A stretch of DNA of 12,985 nucleotides, taken from positions 1 to 12,985 of the forward strand of contig JAEWRI010000049.1 in assembly GCA_023460085.1 (NCBI GenBank). Reading direction: 5' to 3'. The position numbers and the translations under genes were made by a program. How positions within the stretch are numbered: position 1 is the first letter of the stretch; each line of letters begins with the position of its first letter. The notes beneath the pieces were generated by a model. It was not told the origin of the DNA, searched no databases, and saw only the letters and a list, made by a program, of their open reading frames with translations. Source of the DNA: Bacillota bacterium (GTDB lineage: Bacteria; Bacillota; Clostridia; Christensenellales; SZUA-584). This document shows, in pieces, positions 6,505-12,828 of the stretch.

Positions 6505-7356
6505 ATGAAAAGGTTTATAAGTGTTGTGTTAGTTCTTACGTTAATCTTTTGTTTATGCCTAACGACTCATGCTGAATCGAATATCAACGAAAAGGTAAAA
6601 GATCAAGTAGATATGGACGGCGGTTTTTATGTTGATTATCAGAAACTGTTTGAATCAAAAGGCTTAACCTACGAAATTGTTAAGAGTCTTCAAAATCAGG
6701 GATTTAGCTATAATCAAATTCTTTCTATGGAAACGCAGAAAACATTAAGTTTAGTTCCTGCTTCGCAAAGGGCGTCTTTGTTAGCAGCCCCAAGTGGTTT
6801 TGTTAGAGTAACAAATGTAGGTGGTACTGGGGAGACTGCGTATTTTCATTCAAACACTGGTATGGTTGCAGGAAACTTCTATAACAATAATGACGGCACT
6901 TGGATTCAAAATCGGGTAAAGAATTTTTCAAACTATGTTTACAATAAATCCGGTATTTCATGTATGTATTATCTTTGGGGCGAATGGGATGATAATGCTT
7001 ATACACATCAAGGAGTTGATTTTCAAGACACCACGAGTAATCCGCCCATTTATTTCCCACTTACAGGTGTTGTAGTTACAGTAGGTGCTACAGGGAGAGT
7101 TGGAATATATAACGAACAAAATGAAGTTACATATTTTTTCGCTCATATGACAAATCGTACCGTAAGTGTTGGACAAAGGGTCAATGCTGATACTATTATT
7201 GGCTATGAAGGAAATGTAGGTGCAAATAGTACACATCTTCACTTCGAGGTGCGATCTGGTAGACAAACAACTATGGGAGTACCAGATAATGGTTTACACA
7301 CTCTAAATCCTTACAATTACATGAATCACACAATTGATCCAGATAGGCAAGGGTAA
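6505..7356 (+). CDS. secreted M23-family peptidase (LytM-like)
   Basis: M23 metallopeptidases cut peptide cross-bridges in peptidoglycan or other small peptides outside the cell. The 283-residue protein has a Sec signal peptide (basic MKR, hydrophobic core to about 20, THA-ES cleavage after about 23), an N-terminal region of unknown function (25-160) and a C-terminal M23 domain. The zinc ligands are in place: HQGVD (H168, D172) and HLHFEV (H244 and H246), plus FAHM (H214) in the catalytic position and GNVGANST before the last motif. It is therefore probably active. The start is the ATG at 6505 with AAGGAG 7 nt upstream, not the TTG at 6478. It forms a unit with the following lipoprotein gene, separated by a terminator-like hairpin. 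Codon use is AT-rich and the orientation is opposite to the tad genes. Confidence 0.9.
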   Translation: MKRFISVVLVLTLIFCLCLTTHAESNINEKVKDQVDMDGGFYVDYQKLFESKGLTYEIVKSLQNQGFSYNQILSMETQKTLSLVPASQRASLLAAPSGFVRVTNVGGTGETAYFHSNTGMVAGNFYNNNDGTWIQNRVKNFSNYVYNKSGISCMYYLWGEWDDNAYTHQGVDFQDTTSNPPIYFPLTGVVVTVGATGRVGIYNEQNEVTYFFAHMTNRTVSVGQRVNADTIIGYEGNVGANSTHLHFEVRSGRQTTMGVPDNGLHTLNPYNYMNHTIDPDRQG

Positions 7357-7371
7357 CAGGCAAGGGTAACT
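7346..7371. repeat. 13-bp tandem duplication at the end of the M23 gene
   Basis: AGGCAAGGGTAAC occurs twice in a row (7346-7358 and 7359-7371). The first copy contains the stop codon of the peptidase gene, so the protein is not changed by the second. Confidence 0.9.
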
Positions 7372-7373
7372 AA

Positions 7374-7407
7374 TGGGCAATGAGATTAACTCATTGCCCA
7401 ACTTTTT
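7374..7407 (+). terminator. intercistronic hairpin terminator or attenuator
   Basis: A perfect 11-bp stem (7374-7384 with 7390-7400) with a 5-nt loop is followed by AC and five T. The AGGAGG ribosome site of the next gene begins on the very next base (7408), so this hairpin probably reduces rather than abolishes transcription into the lipoprotein gene. Confidence 0.8.
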
Positions 7408-7419
7408 AGGAGGTTTTCC

Positions 7420-8634
7420 ATGAAAGTCAAAATTGTATTTTGCATCCTAATATCTATTTTTTTCGTTGCCTGTCAATCTGCGAATGCTTCCAACACTACA
7501 AGTAATGTTAGTATTTTGTCTTCCAACTTAGATTCTATTCAGTCTAAATCTGAAAAACCGAGTTCGGATATCGTCTCCATTGGAGATGATGGTGTAAAAC
7601 GAATAGATATAAAAACCTTGATTGGTGCTACGAATATATTCGAAATACGTATGATAGATGAAGAGAATGCGTTCATTTTAGGCATAAGCGATAAGCAAAA
7701 AACTTCCGCCGATGGATATTTAACTTGGGAGAATATACTTGCGAAGATGAATATCAATACTGGGGAAGTTGAAGAAATATCACGTGGCTACTATTTGAGT
7801 GATGGAAGAGAAAATATGTTAGTGGGAAATCAACACGATTATGCAGAAGTTGTATTTAATGGCCAAGTGATTTTTTATATAGATAATAATCGACTCAAAG
7901 ATCAACGCTTGCTTGAAGTCGATAAAAAGAAATGTGCTGCTTATCATGCATCAACCGATTCTCTTGTGTATGTAGACAACAGTACTTTAGACTTGTGTTT
8001 ATATCATATGGAAAACGGTAAAACTATAACACTTTTTGAATCAGTAAAGAACCAAAATGGAGAGGTGCTTCAGATGCCTTCTCAACCATATATAAGTGCT
8101 GATGGAAATAAAGTGTTGTTTCAAAAAGTTGGGGAAACTGACTTCATGTATGAAAGTATTGTAGGGTGTGACATAAACGGAAATGTTTTGTTTGAAACTG
8201 ACAAACTAGACCGATTATCTGATATAGTATATGCAGATTGGATACCTGAAGGATTGTTTACTATGCAAACCACCGACCAAAGTAAAGATACGCAATCTGG
8301 TCAGGCAACCTACTTCGCTACATACGACCAAAGTGGTGTATCGAAAAAAAGATTTCTATTAGAAGGTATCATCGCAAGAATTCAGAGATCATCTACAAAT
8401 AGTACGTCACTGTCTTTTAGCATGTATGAACTTGAATCAGTGCTAAAATATGCTTTGGGCGTAGTTAATTTGCAGACAGGTGAAACAAACATTGTTTATC
8501 ATTCAAATGGTATTATTACCTCACATGATCTTTCTCCATCTGGAGAAATTATTGTTTGGATAGAGGATCATGTTGTGTGTTCCGTGTTGTTAAAAACACT
8601 GCAGCAAAATACAGTCGACACGCAAAATTGGTAA
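7420..8634 (+). CDS. predicted lipoprotein with beta-propeller-like repeats, function unknown
   Basis: The 404-residue protein starts with a lipoprotein signal peptide: MKVK, a hydrophobic core and the lipobox-like FVAC, with lipidation predicted at C18, followed by a Ser/Asn-rich linker (about 19-50). It should be anchored to the outer face of the membrane. The rest resembles TolB/WD40-type propeller proteins: recurring strands such as ISADGNKVLFQK (about 226-237) and LSPSGEIIVWIED (about 371-383), with alternating hydrophobic residues and Asp/Gly turns. No catalytic motif is recognised. The start has AGGAGG 6 nt upstream. No separate promoter is seen, so it probably depends on read-through from the M23 gene; the pairing suggests a joint cell-surface role, which is inference. 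Confidence 0.85.
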   Translation: MKVKIVFCILISIFFVACQSANASNTTSNVSILSSNLDSIQSKSEKPSSDIVSIGDDGVKRIDIKTLIGATNIFEIRMIDEENAFILGISDKQKTSADGYLTWENILAKMNINTGEVEEISRGYYLSDGRENMLVGNQHDYAEVVFNGQVIFYIDNNRLKDQRLLEVDKKKCAAYHASTDSLVYVDNSTLDLCLYHMENGKTITLFESVKNQNGEVLQMPSQPYISADGNKVLFQKVGETDFMYESIVGCDINGNVLFETDKLDRLSDIVYADWIPEGLFTMQTTDQSKDTQSGQATYFATYDQSGVSKKRFLLEGIIARIQRSSTNSTSLSFSMYELESVLKYALGVVNLQTGETNIVYHSNGIITSHDLSPSGEIIVWIEDHVVCSVLLKTLQQNTVDTQNW

Positions 8635-8649
8635 AACTAATTAATTCAA

Positions 8650-8678
8650 TTATTCCAAGAGATAACTTAGCGGAATAA
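8650..8678. terminator. weak hairpin between convergent genes
   Basis: TTATTCC (8650-8656) pairs with GGAATAA (8672-8678), with partial pairing inside. It lies between the convergent stop codons of the lipoprotein gene and tadA. No T-run follows on either strand, so a terminator role is uncertain. Confidence 0.35.
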
Positions 8679-8687
8679 GATGAACTA

Positions 8688-10055
8688 TCACACCCCCTCC
8701 GCCACAGCCCTAGGAACCCCCCGCGTAATCAACCGCTTCCGCAGCCGGTCAGACACCTTGTCCCCCTTTTCAAACCGCCCTGTTACGAATACATTCCCCT
8801 GCTCATCCGTAACGGTGTTTTCCACTTCGTAGCGGTATAGGGTGCGGTATTTCACCTGAATGCCGTCGATGCCCTCGCCCTCGATAATCTCAGTAATCTT
8901 GCGGCTGCCGTCGGCAAGCACCTCTTGAAACGCGATAATCGGGAACGCCTTTGTCATCAGGCGCAGGAGCGTCGCGTCCTGAAACTCGTGCATCTTCTTT
9001 GCGAGCGTCACCATGCGGTCGTAGGTGTCCTCCGCGCTGTCAGCGTGGATGGTGGTCACCACGGTGTGGTTGGTTAAGGACGTCTCGGCGGCGGTAAAGC
9101 TCTCCTTGCTGCGCATCTCGCCCACACCAATGATATCAGGGTCGTACCGCAGCAGGCGTTCGAGCAGAAAGTCCTGATCGATGTTGTACTTCTTGTCGCC
9201 GCTGGGTACCGTAATCAGATGAATCACGTCGTTAATGGGGTAGCCTTCTTCATCTCTACGCACCAGCGAGAACTCGCGGCTGCCTTCCTCGAGTGTTACC
9301 ACGCGAAAGGCGGCATCCTCGGTAATCCGCGAAAGAAGATACCCCGCTGTACCGGTCTTGCCGGAGCCGGTTTCACCCGCAAAGCAGATGCTCACCTTGT
9401 GGCGCAAGAACAGCTCCAAAAGGTCAAGCATCTCGGGCGTCGCCGTGCCGTATTTCAACAGGTCTTCGCGCCCCAGCTTCGAGAACGACACGATACGGAT
9501 ACTAGCCGAGATTCCGATCTCGCTATCGAGCACCGGCGTCTTCATGACGGCGATTCGGATGTTCTTGCCGAGCGTACCCAAAGCCACCGGCATGGTGTCG
9601 TCGATGGTCATATCCTTGTGGCGAAGCATCCGCTTCACAACATCAATCGCATGCTGCGGCGAAAGGAATCGTTCCTTCAGCCGCAGCTTTCCTTTTTTCG
9701 CCGTCTTGATGAACACGCAGTCCCATGAGTTGATGTTAATTTCCTCTAAGCCCAGCTCGTCAATGCGGCGCTCGTCCAGATAATCGGTGAGGAAGGAATA
9801 AAGCGCCATGTCCTTGTACAGCTTGGCTACCAGCTCTACTATGCTGGCTGCACCCTTGCACTTGATGTCGTGTACCATCAGGTAGTTCTCTATGAACTTC
9901 TTGAGCGTCAGCACATCCTCGGATGTGAGTGTATCCTTGTTTAAAAGCCCGGTGTGGTTGCGCGAGATGTATTCCTGTGTACCGGATAATACGGTGGCGT
10001 AGGGCGTTTCCCCCGCCACCGTGTGAAATAGGTCGTTTAAGTATTGTTCTGCCAT
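8688..10055 (-). CDS. tadA: TadA/CpaF-type pilus assembly ATPase
   Basis: The 455-residue secretion ATPase is the cytoplasmic motor of the Tad pilus. Motifs in order: Walker A GETGSGKT (227-234), the Asp/Walker B region DPDIIGVGEMRSKE (305-318) and the His box TTIHADSAED (334-343), with an N-terminal domain of about 200 residues typical of the CpaF subfamily. All key residues are present, so the protein should bind and hydrolyse ATP. The start is the ATG at 10055; GAGG lies only 4 nt upstream, a weak spacing, which hints at coupling to an upstream frame that overlaps it (10037-10168, uncertain). The usual upstream tadZ and downstream tadB neighbours are absent: an intergenic repeat lies upstream and an AT-rich two-gene insert lies before tadB. 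Confidence 0.93.
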   Translation of the reverse strand: MAEQYLNDLFHTVAGETPYATVLSGTQEYISRNHTGLLNKDTLTSEDVLTLKKFIENYLMVHDIKCKGAASIVELVAKLYKDMALYSFLTDYLDERRIDELGLEEININSWDCVFIKTAKKGKLRLKERFLSPQHAIDVVKRMLRHKDMTIDDTMPVALGTLGKNIRIAVMKTPVLDSEIGISASIRIVSFSKLGREDLLKYGTATPEMLDLLELFLRHKVSICFAGETGSGKTGTAGYLLSRITEDAAFRVVTLEEGSREFSLVRRDEEGYPINDVIHLITVPSGDKKYNIDQDFLLERLLRYDPDIIGVGEMRSKESFTAAETSLTNHTVVTTIHADSAEDTYDRMVTLAKKMHEFQDATLLRLMTKAFPIIAFQEVLADGSRKITEIIEGEGIDGIQVKYRTLYRYEVENTVTDEQGNVFVTGRFEKGDKVSDRLRKRLITRGVPRAVAEGV

Positions 10056-10206
10056 CGTGCCTCATCACCGCCTTGTTCAAAACCACATAGCTCCACTATA
10101 CCGCCTATGCCAAAGTATCGCGCACAGCAGCCCGCCTTTGCTATGTTTTGGTTTAGAGCCATCCCCATTGTTTGATACTCGCTAACAAATGGTTCTGTTG
10201 CTGGAC
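10056..10206. other. upstream region of tadA
   Basis: No promoter stands out. A 43-codon minus-strand frame (10037-10168) overlaps the tadA start but has no ribosome site. A bulged hairpin CCATTGTT/AACAAATGG occurs at about 10165-10192. Confidence 0.3.
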
Positions 10207-10535
10207 GAAAGTATCATTATATCACTGTGCGGATTATCGCAACCAGCTTATATCTCTCGTACCCATTCAGGTAGTCAAGGCGCTGCTGTTTGTGTCGCTT
10301 CGACGGTTCACCACTCCCGCGCAGAGGTTAAGAAGCATATCATGATTTTTGAATAACAGGTGTTGTCCACAATCATGCTGTCACAGCTTCGCGAATGTGC
10401 CTACAACCGTTTTTTCAAGGTTCATAGCAAAGTTTCACTTTGCATCTTCAGCAACCACTGTTGATAACAATCCAACAGCCCTAAGATGTAGAACTGGGTT
10501 GCAGTGTCTATCTTGAACGCATAACGCGTTCAAAG
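10207..10535. repeat. dispersed intergenic repeat, copy 2
   Basis: Direct-orientation homologue of 3090-3345. It retains the identical blocks 10224-10241, 10348-10366 and 10505-10523 but is longer: about 40 extra bases near 10242-10297, and extra sequence near 10400-10460 including a 7-bp hairpin GCAAAGT/ACTTTGC (10427-10443). The strong 15-bp hairpin of copy 1 is mostly lost, only its right arm remaining recognisable (10487-10507). The two copies flank the helicase fragment and the whole tad region. Confidence 0.75.
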
Positions 10536-10546
10536 ATAATCCTTTT

Positions 10547-10655
10547 CCTGTACCACAACTATTGACGGAGAGCCAATTTTTATTGGTGAAGAATTGGTGA
10601 AGGTTGACATAATAATCAATTAAGCCATCCGTCAGTTGTGACAGGATGGCTTAAT
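10547..10655. repeat. two mutually exclusive hairpins
   Basis: A perfect 12-bp local hairpin (ATTAAGCCATCC 10619-10630 with GGATGGCTTAAT 10644-10655) overlaps a longer-range stem of 17 pairs in three blocks: CCTGT 10547-10551 with ACAGG 10641-10645, CACAAC 10554-10559 with GTTGTG 10635-10640, and TGACGG 10563-10568 with CCGTCA 10629-10634. Both cannot form together. No T-run follows either. It may be an RNA switch-like element or the inverted ends of a roughly 100-bp miniature element. Confidence 0.5.
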
Positions 10656-10667
10656 CATGGGATTTGA

Positions 10668-10717
10668 TGGAGCTGATGAACAGATTCGAACTGTCGACCT
10701 CTTCCTTACCAAAGATG
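10668..10717 (-). pseudogene. 3' fragment of tRNA-Thr(GGT), likely attachment site
   Basis: Read on the minus strand this is the 3' half of a tRNA: anticodon arm with loop TTGGTAA (anticodon GGT, one mismatch in the stem), variable loop AGGTC, T arm GACAG-TTCGAAT-CTGTT, acceptor 3' strand CATCAGC, discriminator T and CCA ending at 10668. The D arm and 5' acceptor strand (expected GCTGATG) are absent upstream, so it cannot be functional. A tRNA 3' end without its 5' half is the usual duplicate left when an integrase inserts DNA into a tRNA gene. A perfect 12-bp palindrome ATGGTTAACCAT (10715-10726) straddles the end of the tRNA similarity and might be part of the recombinase site. Confidence 0.8.
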
Positions 10718-10904
10718 GTTAACCATTTGTGAATGGATTTGGATGTGAATTCTATTGTTTGGATAATAACTTGAATTGTGAAATTATGTTTAATCGACAT
10801 ATTTTGCTGTACTATAAATGAAATAGTGTTAAAATATTAAATATGAAAATATATAAAATAATATCAGAATTGAATATGATTGTATCGTTTTATGTTAAAT
10901 AAGC
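10718..10904. other. AT-rich non-coding stretch next to the tRNA fragment
   Basis: No supported coding frame. It contains the hairpin CCATT/AATGG (10723-10736) and many A/T runs. A sharp composition change from the DNA left of 10668 is visible by eye. Confidence 0.4.
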
Positions 10905-10933
10905 TTGAAATTTGAAACATTCTGTTATACAAT
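10905..10933 (+). promoter_or_regulatory. promoter of the putative toxin-antitoxin operon
   Basis: TTGAAA (10905-10910), exactly 17 bp, TACAAT (10928-10933). The leader of about 80 nt contains an AATTCT/AGAATT hairpin (10984-11002) just before the first gene, a possible site for autoregulation. Confidence 0.6.
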
Positions 10934-11020
10934 GTAATTGTCATAAGGGATAGTATTGTGAATAACCGCATATATATTACCTATAATTCTTTTAATTAGA
11001 ATTGATTGGTGGTATTGTGC

Positions 11021-11197
11021 ATGCAAGAAGATGAAAACAAAGAGAGTGATGATATGGCAGTATTAGAGAGGGAATGTGTTATGAATGTTATAAAACAGAA
11101 CAAAAAAAATATTTCCGAGAAAAATAGCGATGCTATTAAAGCTATGCTTAGATTTAATAGGAAATATTCAAAGATGCTAAAGTCTTTAGCGAAATAG
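11021..11197 (+). CDS. small protein upstream of Doc, putative antitoxin
   Basis: A 58-residue charged protein ending with a lysine-rich, helix-like tail (AMLRFNRKYSKMLKSLAK). Its stop codon is one base before the doc start, the tight coupling usual for type II toxin-antitoxin pairs, and it comes first as antitoxins normally do. It does not look like Phd, and I recognise no family. The start is uncertain. The ATG at 11021 has only a weak GGTGG upstream, and the frame also allows TTG at 11006. An ATG at 11081 has the best ribosome site (GAGAGGG, 8 nt away) and would give 38 residues. The antitoxin role rests on position and partner only. Confidence 0.55.
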   Translation: MQEDENKESDDMAVLERECVMNVIKQNKKNISEKNSDAIKAMLRFNRKYSKMLKSLAK

Positions 11198-11198
11198 A

Positions 11199-11627
11199 AT
11201 GTGTGATATTGTCTTTCTTGAAAAAGATCTGATATATATTATTCACGAGAATACACTTATTGAGTTTGGCGGAGAACAGGGAAATTACGATTACACTGAG
11301 GATAGAATTGAAAGTATACTAGCACAACAATACTCTTATTTTGGGCAAGATAAATACCCCTCTGTTTTTAAAAAAGCGGCTATGTTGCTTTATTTCCTAA
11401 CTAAAGGTCACTGTTTTGTTGATGGTAATAAACGATTAGGCATTATGAGTGCTATGGTATTTCTTGATTTGAACCATTATGAACCTACATTTACTAATGA
11501 AGACGGATATAATGTTGTTATGGGAATTAGTAAATCAAATTTTTCGGGGTGTTTTCGGGATAAATACATTGAATGTTTGGCATTTTGGATAGAAAAAAAT
11601 AGCGTAAAAAAACAGGCACCATTTTAG
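11199..11627 (+). CDS. doc: death-on-curing (Doc) family toxin, Fic fold
   Basis: Doc proteins are Fic-fold toxins; the P1 phage member phosphorylates EF-Tu and stops translation. The 142-residue protein contains the catalytic loop HCFVDGNKR (71-79), matching the Doc pattern HxFx(D/N)(A/G)NKR with H71, D75, N77, K78 and R79 all present, so activity is expected. Length is normal. No ribosome site precedes the ATG at 11199, so translation is probably coupled to the upstream small gene. The stop codon TAG (11625-11627) lies in the terminator hairpin, so ribosomes finishing translation cover it. Low GC matches the surrounding predicted element. Confidence 0.9.
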   Translation: MCDIVFLEKDLIYIIHENTLIEFGGEQGNYDYTEDRIESILAQQYSYFGQDKYPSVFKKAAMLLYFLTKGHCFVDGNKRLGIMSAMVFLDLNHYEPTFTNEDGYNVVMGISKSNFSGCFRDKYIECLAFWIEKNSVKKQAPF

Positions 11628-11641
11628 GTGCCTGTTTTTTT
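11606..11641 (+). terminator. rho-independent terminator overlapping the end of doc
   Basis: CAGGCACC (11613-11620) pairs with GGTGCCTG (11627-11634) around a 6-nt loop, preceded by A-rich and followed by T-rich tracts (11635-11641) that extend the stem. It would also work on the minus strand. The doc stop codon spans the loop and the first base of the right arm. Confidence 0.9.
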
Positions 11642-12029
11642 GCAAAATGCGCTTGTTGAAGAAGTATAATCAATAATCTGCTTCTTTTCGTTATTTATAG
11701 ATAGGTGGGCGCCTGCCAGCAGCCCCTGCGGGTGCGGGGGTGAGAAATTGTTGGAAACTCAGATTAGCTTTCAATATTAGAAGTTGCTTAGAGAGTTTTC
11801 AATGATTTCGAGGGGGATAGCCCCCCTTTTCTCTATGTTTTACGTGCTTACAAAATATATCGAAGCCTACCGCTAATGATTTCTTGGCTACAATTGCTCT
11901 GTTCGGTGCTATTTTTCCCAAAATCGTGCGGGGGGGTATAGTAATACCCCCCCGCCATTTACAACCGCGAGCTTGCGGCGGTGTCCGTGCCCTGCGAAGC
12001 CGGGCACGGTGGCTGTGGGGGGATAAGAA
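11642..12029. other. gene-free stretch with clustered GC-rich hairpins
   Basis: No coding frame is supported. Hairpins in order: CCCCTGC/GCGGGGG (11723-11740); GGGGG/CCCCC followed by TTTT (11812-11830), a weak plus-strand terminator shape; the 12-bp perfect stem 11928-11955; CCGC/GCGG (11965-11978); CCGTGCCC/GGGCACGG (11985-12009). GC-rich islands stand out sharply from AT-rich flanks. The array lies directly downstream of the NERD gene (minus strand) and of doc (plus strand). Such arrays are seen between modules of mobile elements, but I cannot assign a specific role. Confidence 0.6.
11928..11955. repeat. perfect 12-bp G/C-tract hairpin
   Basis: GCGGGGGGGTAT (11928-11939) is the exact reverse complement of 11944-11955, with the loop AGTA. 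Seven consecutive G on one arm and seven C on the other make an unusually stable stem. There is no T-run after it on either strand. Confidence 0.9.
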
Positions 12030-12791
12030 TCAATTCTTGTAATTTGTCTTAATAGCTTCTATGTGCTTTTCTTTTGTTCCCTCTTCGGTAACTCGGCTGT
12101 TCATGATAGCATAATATATTTCTTCTATTTTCATATCATCAAAGTTTATAGTAGATGCTTTCATTGCATCTACTATTTTCATTAAAAGAGCGTTTCTCTT
12201 TATGACTGGCGTATCTGATTCAATTGTAAGTTTCTTTAACTCACATCGTTCTGAAAACACAATGAATGATTTGAACGCTTCACTCGGCAAATTGGGTAAA
12301 GCTGTTTGTAACGCTTTGATGTGTGTTGCATTCTGACAGATAGGGTTGTAAAACCGCAGCTTTGTTTTTCCATTTAGGCATTGAGTCCAGTAGCGGTCTT
12401 TTTCCTTTCCAAAAATCCAACCGCTATAATTCTTGCTTTCAAATACGAATATGCCTTTTGTATGTATGAGCAGTACGTCAATTTCGGTTGTTTCCTTTGG
12501 TTTCCCTGCCTTAGGTAAATAGGTATTGATAAGGATTTTTTTGTTGCCTGGTATTTGTGATAGCATATCCACTGTCAAATATTCGCCATATGATCCTGCG
12601 TCTTTGAAAACTCTCCAGAACGATAGCTGTGATAAAGGTCTGTAAATGCTCTTCTGATATTTTGTATAACGGTATATGTAGATACAAACAGCGGCGAAAA
12701 TCATGATAAAGAAGATTCCGAACAATAGCGCAAATAACGGTCTAAAGCTTGTCCACAATGTAGATTTAAGCATTTCGTTATAGTCTGTCAT
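12030..12791 (-). CDS. membrane-anchored NERD-domain protein
   Basis: NERD (nuclease-related domain) proteins share the PD-(D/E)xK nuclease-like core. The 253-residue protein has one N-terminal membrane helix (about 18-40) and then the domain: GSYGE (66-70, with the conserved Glu), TEIDVLLI (D105), VFESKNY (E118, K120, the ExK pair) and FYNPICQN (147-154). All putative catalytic residues are present, so DNA cleavage is plausible but not established. After about residue 200 is a helical tail without recognised motifs. The start is the ATG at 12791 with GGAGG 5 nt upstream; the TTG at 12803 overlaps the ribosome site and is rejected. The gene sits between the GC-rich hairpin array and an 18-bp tandem repeat, within the predicted integrative element. 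Confidence 0.85.
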   Translation of the reverse strand: MTDYNEMLKSTLWTSFRPLFALLFGIFFIMIFAAVCIYIYRYTKYQKSIYRPLSQLSFWRVFKDAGSYGEYLTVDMLSQIPGNKKILINTYLPKAGKPKETTEIDVLLIHTKGIFVFESKNYSGWIFGKEKDRYWTQCLNGKTKLRFYNPICQNATHIKALQTALPNLPSEAFKSFIVFSERCELKKLTIESDTPVIKRNALLMKIVDAMKASTINFDDMKIEEIYYAIMNSRVTEEGTKEKHIEAIKTNYKN

Positions 12792-12828
12792 TTCGTCCTC
12801 CAAGTTGCTTTATATTTAGTATTTGCTA

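Noticed and set aside
11928..12009. Origin of transfer (oriT) or replication origin
   Set aside because: Hairpins are present, but no known nick-site motif, relaxase, iterons or DnaA boxes could be identified in the window; left as an open structural finding.
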